From Sclerurus mexicanus (Eukaryota > Chordata > Aves > Passeriformes > Furnariidae), in NCBI GenBank assembly GCA_013396755.1, contig VWZF01002904.1:1-64000 (forward strand): a stretch of DNA of 64,000 nt, written 5' to 3'. The notes beneath the pieces were generated by a model that did no database searches, had not been told where the DNA came from, and worked only from the letters and a program-made list of their open reading frames with translations. Made by a program: the position numbers and the translations under genes. Within the stretch, counting starts at the first letter, position 1. Each line of letters opens with the position of its first letter. Positions 49,809 to 61,679 of the stretch are shown in pieces.

Positions 49809-49910
49809 GTGATGGATGCAAGGAGTGACAGGAAACCACCAGCATCTCTGTCAGGCAGTGCAGGTTCAATTGCTCCAAAGAGCAGCCTGAGTTCTGGTTT
49901 TGTATCAGTG
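49809..49910 (+). CDS. candidate internal coding exon, Ser-rich, product unknown
   Basis: An acceptor-like TTGTGTTTTCACCTGACAAACACAG ends at 49808 and CAGTG/GTATGC follows at 49910/49911. The 102-bp interval is exactly 34 codons in phase 0 at both ends, and the frame remains open past the donor. It reads as a Ser/Ala/Pro-rich, low-complexity segment with MDARSDRKPPASLSGSAGS near its start, typical of a disordered region in a regulatory or cytoskeletal protein. I do not recognise it. An open frame of this length can occur by chance and the acceptor's pyrimidine tract is interrupted. Confidence 0.3.
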
Positions 49911-52889
49911 GTATGCCAGCAAGGCTTTAGCTGCTGTCCTCTTCCTTCTGGTACCTTCCAGAGCGGAGGAGAATGGGCTCAGACTTGCTGCTCAGGGCTC
50001 TGCCCGAGCAAAGGAAGAACAGAGAGCACTTGGGCATCCCCTCTGTTAATGTTCATGGCAGCGTTGACCAGTGGGCATTGAATTCAGGGACCTGGCTGGA
50101 ACCTGAATTTGTTTGTTTTTCAATTTTTTAATGAGGGAGATGTAAATGTGTTTTGCTCCATGAGAGAGGGGGTGATTTTTATTATCTTTTTAAGAGTTAC
50201 TTGCTTAAGAAGCTTTCAAAATATTACCCAGTCACTGAAGGTTCTTTGAAGAAAAATATGACTGCTCGTGTAAACAATTAATGGTTGTTAAGCATGGCAG
50301 TGTATATTATGACAAACAACACATGCTACATTATGCCAGCTGGTGTAATGATGTGATAATGTCTGACTCATTAACTCTGGCACACAGTTTACGATGCCCT
50401 TCTATGACAGGATTAATTGATTCACACATACATTAAAACAAAAATAACTAAACTGAAATTCAGCTGGAAGCCTGGCTTCCCATTTGTCATCAGCCCTGTT
50501 GGTGGCTGCAACCAGTCCGGGCCCAGTGCAGAGCCAGAGGAGGTTTGTCCCCTGACCTCTGTTTTGGCCAACTCCGTGACTATCTTGCGAGCAGAGAGGA
50601 AGTGACGAGAGTGGCCATCAGACTGAAGGGCCCCTGCAATGGCTTTTATGGCTTTGGGACTGTTTGGATCAAGTAACTTAAGTTGGAAGGTGAAAGTATC
50701 CCAGAATTGCAAAGCCCTTTTTGCCTGCATGAAGCCAGCAATGCGCAGCCTGTCGTTTGCTGTCTGTAAGGAGCAAGAGCTAGTTAATATATTTGTGTCA
50801 GAGCATGGACGAACTGTTGTTGGGGAATCTTCCCTCAAACCACTACTTAGACACAAGGAGAAATTGCTGAGGGCTGCCTCCGAGCTGTCCAGATAGTAGG
50901 AAAACTGAATTGCAAACAGTTTGATAAAGAAGAAACTGTGACGTTAAAATTGAAATGAAAAAGCTTGTGGTGAGGTTCCTTCTGTCTTGCCTGTCCCACG
51001 CTCTGTGATACGGAGGAGCCCATAGTGTCCCTGCTGTTACCCCGTGTCAGTGATCAGCCTGTACCTGAGGGGAGGACAAACAGCCTCTGCATTCCCTTGG
51101 AGTTGTCCATGCGGCGCTGCATGCCGTGTGTGCCTGGGCTGGGAGCTGCAGTGGGAGCCAAGGTGTGGGAGCTCTGGGCAGGGCCGTGTTCCCTATTCCC
51201 GCCCGCTGTAACGTTGGGTTGTTAATGACTGGCAGTCCAACAAATGCCGTAAGCTGTGCAGATTCTGTGCATTCTGGGGTACTGGGAATAGCGTGTGGTA
51301 CTGCAGGTATCAGCGCGTCACTCGTGGCCATCAGTCCATTAAAGGGTGTGAGTTTCAAATCTGAGAGATGATACTACAGATGAAATTGGAAATATCCTGC
51401 TGCTGTTATACTGTGCAGTCAGTTTTCTTTGTTCTGCAGGGTGTGCAGAGTCTCTGTTTGGACAGAGAGATCTGGTAAAGGGGGAACAGCTCAGGGCAAG
51501 CACTGAGTAGGTCCTTAAGCTTTACTACTGGGAACTGGAATGTGGGTGAGACTTGGGGTGAGGGGGAAACCCAGCTGCCTCAGCTGCTGCGTTTCACTCT
51601 TGATAAACAGCTGATGTGTGACTGATATGCAGCTGTCACTGAAACTGTCAGAAAGTTCAAAAATAATACGTCCTTGGCTCCAGACGAATTTCCTGCCTCA
51701 CAGGCTTGCTCGATAATGGAATCGTACTGTGGCAAAGAATAGTCTAAAAGTGAGTCTAACAGACAATCTCTGTTATAGGCATTTTTATGGAAAAATGTTT
51801 GCTGACTGAAACACAAGAAGGCTTTTCTTTCTACTGAATGTTCAGGGTTGGGCTCTCCCCCATCTCCAGTCTGTGGAAAATAGATGTGTTTCATATTTTA
51901 TCTACCTCCCCTGTCTCCAGTTTCCTCAGAAAATAAAATCTCTTGTTTGGGGTAAGTTGATATCCCTGTGCATTTTCCATCTGGGATCGCAGTGTGACAG
52001 TGTTCTTGGTGCTGCACTACCAGCCTTGGCCTCATAGGGCGAGTGGTGTTCCTTACAGATGCTTTCAGCCAAGGTTCTGACCCTGTGGAGCGGGAGGCAC
52101 TCAGATTGCTTTTGAAATGAAGCTCCATGGGGGTGTGTGTAAATGGAGCTACCTCAGGCTTTGCCCAGGATATTTGCAGTGAGGCTTTGTGCATCAAGGA
52201 ACTGCCACAGCATGCTCACTTTGGTTGGGGTTTGCATTGGATTTACAGTTGTGGTGTTCTGCCTACAACTGAGCAATGTGCCAGTAGGAAGCAAAACTGT
52301 ACTTTAGGCTTGTGAAGATAAATGGAATAGTATTTCTAGGCAGCATTTGGCTGTTTGAATTGTGTTGGTCACTGAATGTTTTAGCAGCCTGGTTTCATGT
52401 GTATCAATGTTCCCTGCCAGTGACTGCTGACACCTGCGGGTGTTCAGGTGTTCCTGCCACATGCTCAGGCCTGAGCTGTTGGCAAGTCCACAGGGAGCTG
52501 AGATCCCTTTCCTGTGGCTTTGAGCGTTGCTCCTGTCAAAGTGTGCCTCGGGTGTACCTGTTCCTTCTCGCTGCCCAGAGAGCCCTGACTTGCCCCAGGG
52601 TGGGCTTATGTTGGTTTTACTGGAACTTCTCCAAGCAAGGAGAGCACCGAGTTACCGTTGAGTTTCCAGCCTACACTTAACCCGAGCCGAGAGCTGGGGC
52701 TGAGCTCCCCTGGCATCACAGTGATGTGTCACTGTCACTTGACAGGACGTGGTGACCACTGCATCTGTGTCTTATTCTTGTACTTGACACATTCTTCTGG
52801 AGGCTTCACACTTCCTGCACTGAACTTCTGTGTTGGGGTTTTTATAACTCCTCAAATTATGGTAATAACCTGACCTAAAAATCTACTTG

Positions 52890-53045
52890 TGGGCAAGGCC
52901 TCACAGTGTGTAAGTGTGCTGTAAGCCCTAAAGAGCTTACAGTCTGAAATACATCAAGAGGGAAAGACACCATTTCATCCCAAACAGTTCCTTGGAGTCT
53001 GGCAGAGATGGAGATTCAAGATATCTGTAATTGGTGTATCTGGAA
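52890..53045 (+). repeat. possible ancient MIR/L3-associated SINE fragment
   Basis: GTAAGCCCTAAAGAGCTTACAGTCTGAAATA followed about 60 bp later by GTCTGGCAGAGATGGAGATTC recalls an old amniote SINE family in which a CCCAAAGAGCTTACAATCTAA-type word precedes GTGGCAGAGCCAGGAATAGAACCC. The match is from memory and degraded. Confidence 0.35.
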
Positions 53046-53299
53046 CTGGTATTTAAAAAACAAAATTGAGATGTTAGGCCAGAAAAATGCCACATTAGTC
53101 TGTCCGAACCTTGGCTGTAAGGGTTTGTGTTTGGTTTCTCGGGAGATGTACCAGTTTAAGTGAGCTCATAAGTCAGGGCTTGTGCTTTGGGTCAGGATTC
53201 AGATGACCGTGAGGGATTCCATTGGGTTATCAGAAAAAAAACAAGGAACTCTGATGAGAAATTAAAAAATAAGTTATAAACATTGCCTATGTGTGTGTG

Positions 53300-53322
53300 G
53301 GGTGTGTGCCTGCACACACACC
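53300..53322. repeat. TG/CA imperfect hairpin
   Basis: GGTGTGTGC and GCACACACACC lie two bases apart in a TG-rich tract and can pair as a short hairpin. Confidence 0.5.
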
Positions 53323-54754
53323 TGTACAGACAGATTAGCGTACCTGTCCGGCATTGCTAGTGATAGAAGTGAGTGTTCTTTCTCGTGCAGTCTGCTAATG
53401 ACTGAGGGTGTTTTAATGGCCACCGTGAATAAAATATCCCCGTGCCTGGATGTTGTGTCCCTTGGCCCTGCAGTGGGCATGCACGGCTCCAAGGGGATTC
53501 TTGGCTACTGGCAAAGGAACACTCTTCCTGGGGTAATGATGGAGAAGATGGATTTCAGCTAGAGGCAACCTCTGATGATGATGGAAAGATAACAATCGCC
53601 TCCAGAGGGATAATGGATCACATAATTAGCTATCACATTGTGAAAAGGTGATCCTTGGGCTCCAGGAAGGCACAGATGAGTGGTACACTCTGGAATGCTT
53701 GTTCTGGGTTTTCTGCAGCATCCTGGAAGGAGGAGGACACCTCTGTGTGGGAGCCAGGGCTGCCTTGGCTTCCAGAATGAAGTGTAAGGCTACAGGAAAC
53801 TGGGGAAGAACTTGAGGGAAGTGGTGTAGTGGAAATGTCCTTACAGGCCTGTATGGCTGGAAGGGTGGAACTCTGCTTGTGTAGGTGCCACGTGAGGCTG
53901 GTGGTGCTGCTGGGCCTTTCAGTGAGGCTCTTGAGCTGGTGTTTAGTTGTTTAACCCGGTGAAGTTAGTTTAATTCTGATATTGGAGAATGATTTGTGTA
54001 CCCAGGCTTGTCTTCGTCCTTATGTCAAGTTCATGCTTGAGGTAGGACTGCTTTAAGAAAATCTGCCAGCCCTGGTGGCTTGGAATTTGTCAGAGGTTTA
54101 TGTTGTTTGTGTCCTGGCTAAGTGTGCATAACTAACAAAAAACAGCCTCTGGAGCTGCTGGGACAGCAAGGAGTGTAATGTATGCTAAACACAGGGGCCA
54201 AGCAGTGCAGGCAATTCTTTCTGGGCTCCTGTGAATCACCTGGTAAAGGTTTTACTGCCAACTGAAGTGGGTATTGGAGTACTTCTCAAGTTAGGTTTAT
54301 TTATTTTGTTTTGATTGAAACAATCAGAAAAGATTGCGTGGCTGTAATTTCAGCAGGAGGTTAAAGTAGGTGACTGACCGAGTTGTGAGTGTATTTACTC
54401 CAGGCCTCAGCACGGAGATTACTCATGGGGATCTTATTAGACTGCGTGATTAAAAAAAACCCAAACAACCAAAAAGCAGCAGCAACAAATTTTCAGTATC
54501 TAACACATATAGTGGCTGCATAATGTTGCATTTAGATGGATGATAGCTTAATTTAATGTTTAGTCTTATGCATGGGCTTACTCAGACAAACAATTGCTTG
54601 CTCCTGGGGGATTATGGGCATTAATATCAAAATGATAGTACAGGCATCAGAGCCGTCCTCAAACGGAGAGCTGGAGGATTCAAAGCAGCCTGGTCCTCAC
54701 AGGAGCTGGTTTATATGGTTGATCTCACTGTGACTTTTCCTTCTTGGGAGACAG

Positions 54755-54793
54755 GAGAGGCTGGAACATCTGCAGCGTTCCCTGTGCCTGCAG
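54755..54793 (+). CDS. candidate 39-bp micro-exon, product unknown
   Basis: TGACTTTTCCTTCTTGGGAGACAG ends at 54754 and a consensus donor CAG/GTGAGA follows at 54793/54794. The 39-bp interval is 13 codons in phase 0 at both ends, reading ERLEHLQRSLCLQ, a helix-like sequence. The sites are good for such a short exon and it lies immediately before a CpG-dense patch, but nothing identifies the protein. Chance pairs of sites this close are not rare. Confidence 0.2.
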
Positions 54794-54799
54794 GTGAGA

Positions 54800-55016
54800 G
54801 GGAAGTCGCGAGCTGGGCTCCTGCAGCAGCCCCGATGGGATGTGCACAGAGCGCCTCGTCCCTGGGCTGAGGCCAGGAGCTGCGGCTCTGACTGCGCTGA
54901 CGTCCCCAGCCTGTATTCCAGCGAGTGCTCCTCTCCTGCCCACCCTGCCCCTTCAGCCGCCACCGCTGGCCTCCTAAACGTGGAAAGCGGAGCCCGAGAA
55001 AACATTGCAAGGGCGG
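54800..55016. other. CpG-dense patch
   Basis: About 15 CpG dinucleotides in 210 bp, well above the surroundings, with GC-rich sequence open on both strands. It may be a small CpG island, an unmarked promoter or a GC-rich exon. No TATA box or start context is convincing. Confidence 0.4.
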
Positions 55017-55139
55017 TGTGGTCCTGCCCTGCCTTTAGTGTGTGTAGGCAACACAGCCAATGTCAGATAATGGCTTGGTGTCTCAGAGTGGGCACGTAAT
55101 GAGGCACCTTTGTCGTCATTGGACTGTGGTTCTGCTTAG

Positions 55140-55530
55140 TGACAATGGAGAGAAATTATTAATTAACCAATTTGATGACAGAATATACAGAGGTGATGTC
55201 GCTGCCTAAAGGAGGAATAGAGGGCTGTAATTTGCTGCTATCACTTGAATTATATTATGGAAATGAGCTTCAAAAACTACAGGAAAGGAGAGTCAAAAAT
55301 ATGGCTGTAATGGGTTTGGGTTGTTTTTTAGTTGCCTTTTTTTCTGATTCACTAATGATGATTGTATGTCCATCCTTAAGGTCATTTGTGATGTGTCCCA
55401 CGCTGAGAATTATGACCAGCAGCAAGAAATGAGAAATTAATTTGTTTTAAATGATACTACACATTATCAGGAGAGAAGCTGCATTTTCAGCCACCAAAAT
55501 GATTCCTAATGACAAGCTTAATCCTTCCAT
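55140..55530. promoter_or_regulatory. candidate conserved non-coding element (by composition)
   Basis: AT-rich sequence free of recognisable repeats, with many homeodomain-type cores (TTATTAATTAACCAATTTGATGACAG, CACTAATGATGATTG, GAAATTAATTTG, CCTAATGACAAGCTTAATCC). Such texture is typical of conserved enhancers near developmental genes, but conservation cannot be tested here. Confidence 0.25.
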
Positions 55531-55950
55531 CAGCCCCAGCTGCACAAAGTGCTGTGCGTTGGCTGCTGGGCACCAGGGTGTAAAGCACGAAGTGGGGAGT
55601 CTGGCTCGGTTGTTTGAACCAGTACGCAAATGTGGCACGTGGATTCTCTGAGTGAAGGAGCGTTCCTGCTCTGAACCCTTCCAGGAGGGAAGCGCAGAGG
55701 TCAGGCTGTGATTAGCAAAGGTAGATGTCTCCTGCGGAAGTTCATTGAGGGTAGGAAGGACTGGAGCTCACTCAAATTGGGCAGATGAGGAATGAAAGCC
55801 CCACCACTGACAGTTCATAATATTCCCAACGGGATGGGAACTCCAGACCTAACTTACTCGCAGTTAGGCAGTTGGATAAATGAACAGGAAATGAAATATA
55901 CGGTTCCTTACAAAATGCTTGTGGTTTTGTGTAATTGAAGTCCATCTTAC

Positions 55951-56095
55951 CATGGGTTTCTGGGATGCATTTTTGGCACAGTGTCATGTTTTTGTTGCAG
56001 CGTCTTACTCCACAGAAGCCTTTCTTTCCCTGCTTTTCACCCAACTTGGCCTTTGGCAGGGGCTCTCCCACTGAAATTGCTCCAGATGTGTCACG
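55951..56095 (-). CDS. candidate minus-strand exon, Cys-rich, product unknown
   Basis: On the minus strand CTCCTGCCATCAG precedes 56095 and a good donor ATG/GTAAGATGG follows at 55951. The 145-bp interval is open for 48 codons plus one base and the frame stays open on both sides for 114 codons in all. It is basic and then cysteine-rich, including GFCGVRRCNKNMTLCQKC, with spacing C-x4-C-x6-C-x2-C that could bind a metal or form disulphides. I do not recognise the family. The pyrimidine tract of the acceptor is modest. It could also be part of a pseudogene or chance. Confidence 0.28.
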
Positions 56096-56119
56096 CTGAT
56101 GGCAGGAGTTGTGCACTGC

Positions 56120-57470
56120 TGCTGGTGTGATGGGATTTATGAGTAGTGATGTACAGGTTGATGCAACGTACAGTGAGTCCAGTACAAAATTGTTTCCCTG
56201 CTTTTGGAGGTCAGTGGCTCAGAGCAGGAGGTTGCACCCCAGTTTTGAGAAATGCTGAACATGGACAGCACAGCTGCGCTTGCAGTCTGCGGTCACCACT
56301 GCAGTAGTTCACAACAGTCACCTGTTGGCAGGCTTGAGTGCAGCACCCTGGGACTGATGTTTTTCCTGTGTTTTTGTCAATATTCCTTGTTTGAAGTGCT
56401 TCAGGGTTGCGTGCAGTTCTGAAGTTTTTGTTTAAGGTGGAAATAATGATATACTTTGGGAACTTCCCTCCACTTTTGCTCCTGTATGAAGGAAATAGCG
56501 ACATTTATTATGCAGCCCATCCCTCCAGCTGTGTGTCAGGGCTGCCCCAAGGTGCTGTTTTTTGTCCTCGCCTGAGGTGTCGGGTGCCTCAGAATAGTGT
56601 TTTGGAAAGAACTGTTTTACACCTCAGCAGTTGTTGGAGTGGTTGCTCCCAGCTGGCCAGGGTCCAGGACTTGGCTGTACCTAAAGCAGTCAAAGCACAG
56701 GAGGTGTTGGAGAACTGGGCCATTGAAACAGGTATCTAAATGTGGGCTGACTGAGTGTCCTGTTTGGGTTGGGGTCTCCCTCGCTCCATGGCAAGATGCT
56801 GTGTGTGCAGAGCACAGGAGAGGGGCTGCGAGGGCTCATCAGCCTGGCTTGTTTGTTTGCTGTAGCCCACAGCTGGCTGTGGAGTGTGGGCTCGTGACTG
56901 ACAAACCAATGAGTTCACCCTTCATCCTCTGAAAGTGATACTCAGACTCTCCATATCCCGTATTTTAATTTTTGTGTCCTTCTTTGTCATTTTCCCAAGG
57001 AAAATTACCCCGGCACTGATCTCAATGTTAATGTATTCCTGCTTACATTTGACTTCTGAATATGTTATGGCTAATTATCATTACACAGGATGAGAGATCA
57101 GAGCCCTGACTGAGGTGCTCGGTGTGGGAACAAAAGGAGGCCAACACTGCGCCTTGGCTCGGGGCCGAAAATGGTGACTGAGCATCTTGAAACTGGTGGA
57201 GTCTGGGCAGGGGGGGCTCGTTGGCTTTTTTTCTTCTTAGTTTAATTTTATTATTTTTTATGAACTGGGGGAGGGGCCAGGATGGGGCTAAAATTTCCCC
57301 TTGAACATGATGTCAATATGTTGGCATGTCTCCTTTTATTAAGATGCCATCCAACTGATAACAAGTCCTGCTGTGTTTTACCAACATAAAAAATTAGACT
57401 GGAGACCAGTGAGCGGCAGGTGGCTTTTGGCACTAAGAAATAATCACACTTGATGTGGAAAGTAAAGTAA
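56120..57470. other. non-coding sequence, no gene seen
   Basis: Mixed sequence with several short open frames on both strands and no recognised product. Confidence 0.4.
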
Positions 57471-57595
57471 AAGGAGCCATCTGTTCACTGCAGGAGGACG
57501 TGAAAAATCACATTAACATATTGTCACTAACATCATGAAATACACAGTTAATAATAAATTTAGTTATCATGGCAAGCTGCATTGGGTGCTTCCTT
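57471..57595. promoter_or_regulatory. candidate conserved non-coding element (by composition)
   Basis: TCACATTAACATATTGTCACTAACATC and ACACAGTTAATAATAAATTTAGTTATCATGGCAAGC are AT-rich, free of simple repeats and dense in TAAT-like cores. This is inferred from texture only. Confidence 0.2.
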
Positions 57596-57989
57596 AGAAC
57601 AGGTATTGTGTGGAAGATGTGCTTGCTCAGGCCCCCTTACTGAGCTGTGTCCTGGCTGGTGTGGCAGCCTGAACCCCTCCGTTTGTTGCTGCTGGTTTGA
57701 GCAGGGATGGCACGTCAGAGCCCCTCCTCTGCTTGTGCCCTCTCGTCTGCTGCGCCTGGATCCGTCCTCGTCTCCTCACTGCCAGGCAAGCGCACTGGAT
57801 GGTTGGAAAGGGAGGAACTAGAAATCTGATGGAGGGAAGGGAATGAGCAGCCTGAAAAACAAGAGGAATCTTGGGTCAGATGTGTTTGCAGCGAGTCCCG
57901 CAGTCTGCTGCCTTGTCTGCTTCAGTCGCTGGGGATTGGGCCTTTGGGAAGGGGGCCGTGGGTCAGCTGCTGGTGCTGGGAGCAGCCTG

Positions 57990-58122
57990 GTCCCTCGCTG
58001 TGCGCCCTGCAGCGCGGCCAAAGGCTCGCCGTCGCTGCCTGGCTGCTCAGAGCGTCCCAGGGACTGTGAGCACCGATGGATCCGGCCCCGTGACCTCCCG
58101 GGAGGTGGGGTAGAGCCGCGTG
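57990..58122. other. CpG-dense patch
   Basis: About 14 CpG dinucleotides in about 130 bp (for example AGCGCGG, CTCGCCGTCG, GCCGCG), against almost none in the kilobase to either side. A 98-codon plus frame and a 134-codon minus frame overlap it. Neither is recognised. It could be a short CpG island or first exon. Confidence 0.4.
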
Positions 58123-58204
58123 CTCCTTTACAAAGATGAGGACTGAAGCCTGGAAAGGAAAGCAACACCCACACAACAGGCAGTCTGGGGCAGAAACAAG
58201 CATT

Positions 58205-58410
58205 GAATATAATTAATGTCAATCAACCTGGCCGTATGGAGAAGAGATCTTGTCAAATGAACTTGATACCTTTTTTGATGACATTATGAGTCTGGCTGAT
58301 AGACTTCTCTCGGTATTGAGTGAGATTTTGATAAAGAAACTGAAATGATGCAAAGTTACCACGCAACGCATTATTAACCAGATTAGAAACGTGCTAACTG
58401 TGAAGTCTTA
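58205..58410. promoter_or_regulatory. candidate conserved non-coding element (by composition)
   Basis: TATAATTAATGTCAATCAACC, TTTTTTGATGACATTATGAG and GCATTATTAACCAGATTAG give a run of homeodomain- and TGAT-type words without repeat structure, directly beside the CpG-dense patch. Inference only. Confidence 0.22.
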
Positions 58411-58419
58411 AAATGCAGC

Positions 58420-61400
58420 TGTAGCCAGGTTATCAGTGTTGAGCCAGGGAGATTGTACCGATACCCTGCAGGAGTAGCTTCAGTCCTGCACTGTTACACC
58501 TCACTGTTCTCTGTTACTGGGACAGGAGGAAATACACTCAGCCCTCAGCAAGCGTGTGGAGAGGTCTGGGATGTTCTGTAGCAGGAGGGGCATTGCTCCA
58601 GCTAAAGGGTGCTGTTTGATCTCTAGAAGAGCGCTAAGGAGTTAACAGTGAGAGGATTTAAGTGTTTCTATGCCCCAAAGGGCTTGTGACTGCCTTGTTC
58701 GAGGCTCTCTGTGGTTCTGGGACTGCCTGTTCTGATAGTCAAGTGGAACTTCAGAGAACTTGAAGAAAAGTGTGAAAAAGACAGAGAAATTGAATTAGCT
58801 CTCTCCTGGGGAAGTGGCATAGGCACTCTGTTGAAATGAAGGAGGGAGAAAGCTGAGGAGAGGTTGGAATAGCAGCCAGGGGCTTTGGGACTTGGGTAAT
58901 AAAAAGCTCTTCAGTAAAGAGACATAAACCTGCAATAAAAAGACTGTGTGATAAGAGACCGTGTCTGGAAGCTGGAACAATTTTCTGCTTGCAGGTGCAA
59001 GTTTCCTCAGTAAAAACTGAGCAAAGTAATGGCTCAGTTTTTCATGGCTTGAGATCTTGGTAGAAAAAGCAGCCAAGAGGTGTTTTCAGTAAGGAAGCAA
59101 TACGTAGAAAGTAGACTTGAAAGTCCTTGTTTTAATCACAAATCCATGTTGTGGCCCTTCTTGTAAGGTCATCCTGGCTCTCAAAAACCCCCGAACAGAA
59201 GCCTTTGCTTGTAGCGAAGGTGAGTTGCTTGGTGTGGAGTGAAATCGTGGACCTGGCAGAATGTTTGGCCAGTGACAGTTCATTTTGCAAGTAAAATGTC
59301 ACTTGAGGGGAAAAAGCCATATCTATTGACAGCCTTTGTGTGTTTTGACAGGCCTTTCTAGTTTCGTAGCGCCTTCATTTTGTACCTGACGGACCTCTCC
59401 AACAGCGGAAGCCGAGGCAGATGGGCTCGCAAAGCAGCCTGAGGGCACAGGAGGGAGGGACCAGAACTCCTGAGTGCCCGGAGCTCTCTGCCTTTCATCA
59501 CAGCAGTGAGGGGACCCACAGAGGGTGACAGCACTGCGGGGGCTCCAGGAGGAGCTCTCGGGTTCACAGGGACAGAGGGGACAGTCCCCTGTAAGGCTGG
59601 GCAGGCAGGGGGGCTTGTGAGAAGGTTGTGGCTGTGAGTACAAGTGCTACATGATGGATTCCGGTCTTCTTTTCCCTGGCTTGCTTGTTACTGTTCCCTA
59701 CTTGTCTTTCTGATGTACAGATGTCTCTCTGCCTGCACGGGGGTCCCAGCTGTTTGCAGATCCTTTGAGCTGGTGGCATCTTATTTAAAAAAAAAAAGGG
59801 TCTTTGGGGCTCTTCTAATGACTGTAAGCTGCAAGTTCGTTAGCTGCTGACTGCAGGGATGAGGTTATCCCGTGCTTGGAAGTGCTTCTGGAAGTCAGTG
59901 CTGTTTGCAGGACTTCACAGTTTGTCAGGCTTTTGTACGTAAAATGTCCGTGCACTGCTTGCGGTGTGCCACTGCCAGAGGTGTCCTGCCAGCTCCCTGG
60001 GATATGCTCCTTGGAGGGGTGCCGTGTTCTAAAGGACAAGAATATTTCTGTTCTTTTTCCAGAACGTTGCCAGAGCCCAAACAAAGCTTTTTCAGGATGC
60101 TTCCTACTATTGATTGGAAATTTCAAGGAAACATCGCCACACATATTCCAGTGCGTTCATACACACTCAGATCCTTGGAGTAAGAGCAGTGTGCTATTGT
60201 GTGCTCTCATTTACGTAACTAATTGGAGCGCAGTCCTTCTTATTTTGATGATGAGTCTGCATAATAGAAATCTCCTTAAACCCCAGTAGGAGACTGGGGA
60301 GATAAATACCTTTGAGGGCCAGTCTTGTGCTTCCTTCAGTACTGCAGCGTGCCGAAAGTGGTGCTAAAGATTTTGGAACATCTGGCAGGAGCAGGTGGCG
60401 GTTTACCTTTCAATATGTTATTTAAATGACAATTTAGTTAAGCCTGCAAATAATAATAGTAATAAAAACAGTTTCACATATATTCATGTCTTACAGTAAA
60501 GGAGCTTCCTGAGCTGAGCCCTTTCTGTTCTAGGCTCAACCTGTGTCTGCTGTCTTCTGCTCTCCCTGCTGTGCTGAGCAGATCTCCTGTGCAAGGTTTG
60601 TGCTGAGTATTTTTTCTTTACTCTCGTGTCTAAAATGAACCGTCGTACTGCATCAGGGCTGTGTGAAGGTGAGAGAGCAAAAACAGCTGGAGTTACCAGC
60701 CAGGAGTTGTCACGTTCTGATATTCTCTCTCTTGTATCCTGTCCCCAGAGGGAACCTCTGGTGCCTCAGACAGTGGCTTGGGCTCAGTTAGTTGCTTGCT
60801 CCCTGTACCCCAGATGTCAGTCAGTAGCATGCAGGATCCTTTGCAAGTGGTGCTCTTTATCCCTGACCTGTGATAACAGCTCTCGGAGCAGGAGCGGCAC
60901 CTCTGTTTCTGTGTGTTGGGTCCACCTGTTCCATGGGCAGTCCTTCATCTCATCACATCAGCACTGTGACTGCTTAGCACAGACAGCACTGATTGATAAT
61001 GAGAGTCTGACGAGTACAAAGAGGCCATCCCTCCTTAGTTTATTAATTGACTAATGAAATTAGAGGTCTTTCTTACAAATGGAAAGCTGACTGTGGGCAT
61101 AAACATGCAGATAGACATTGATGCTACAGGAGATGCAAGATGAGACAGAAGGGGATGAATAAGATGCATTCTCTGTTGGAACAGTCAGAGGAATGGGTCT
61201 AATAATGTTTGACATCCAGTAAGATGATGGTTGCAATTTTCATTGCTTAAGAAATGGTTTTCACCATGTATTAGGGCACGAGTGTCATTTGGTGGCTCAT
61301 TAATGGAGTTAATGCTGTCTCTTGGCACAGGTTAATGTTTTGAAAACACTGGTTTGCAGAAGAGAGACCATTGCAAAACAGGTAGATCTAAAAATGCAGC

Positions 61401-61670
61401 CAGTGTTTTCTCCGTGGTGATGGCTGTGAGTGTAGGTGAGCCTGGGAAGGGGTACTCCCGTGGTTGTGTCGTGGCAGTGGGGCTGTGCCTCACGGACAGC
61501 TGTGAGGAACTGGGGCTTGTCAAGTATTTACTTTTTGGCACTGCTTCATTACCTGCTCTCTATAATTTATGGTGCCATATGGAAGGACGTTGATCACTCC
61601 CTGTCTCCATGATCACCTGGGTTTCATTTACCTGGAGCAGGCTTTTCAGTGGGAATGGAATCAGAGCTAC
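58420..61670. other. non-coding sequence, no supported gene
   Basis: It includes a strong acceptor-like tract ending at 60061 (TTTCTGTTCTTTTTCCAG), followed by two frames that stay open for 39 and about 75 codons. Neither is recognised and the donor choices are weak, so it is not called. AT-rich words at 60415-60490 are CNE-like. Confidence 0.35.
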
Positions 61671-61679
61671 ATTGTTGCC

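Larger units (their letters stand above)
49915..54750. other. non-coding sequence with AT-rich, CNE-like stretches
   Basis: It includes a TAAT/ATTA-rich stretch at 50270-50450, an old SINE-like fragment near 52.9 kb and a TG/CA hairpin at 53300-53322. Acceptor-like tracts end at about 51452 and 51919 and are followed within 40 bp by good donors. The enclosed 31-35 bp are too short to judge as exons. Confidence 0.4.

Noticed and set aside
51453..51950. Two 31-35-bp intervals between good acceptor-like and donor-like sites
   Set aside because: Too short to judge; their phases do not link to each other without a stop.
60062..60290. Two open frames after TTTCTGTTCTTTTTCCAG
   Set aside because: Both frames are open at once, neither is recognised, and donor sites are weak. 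Left for a conservation test.
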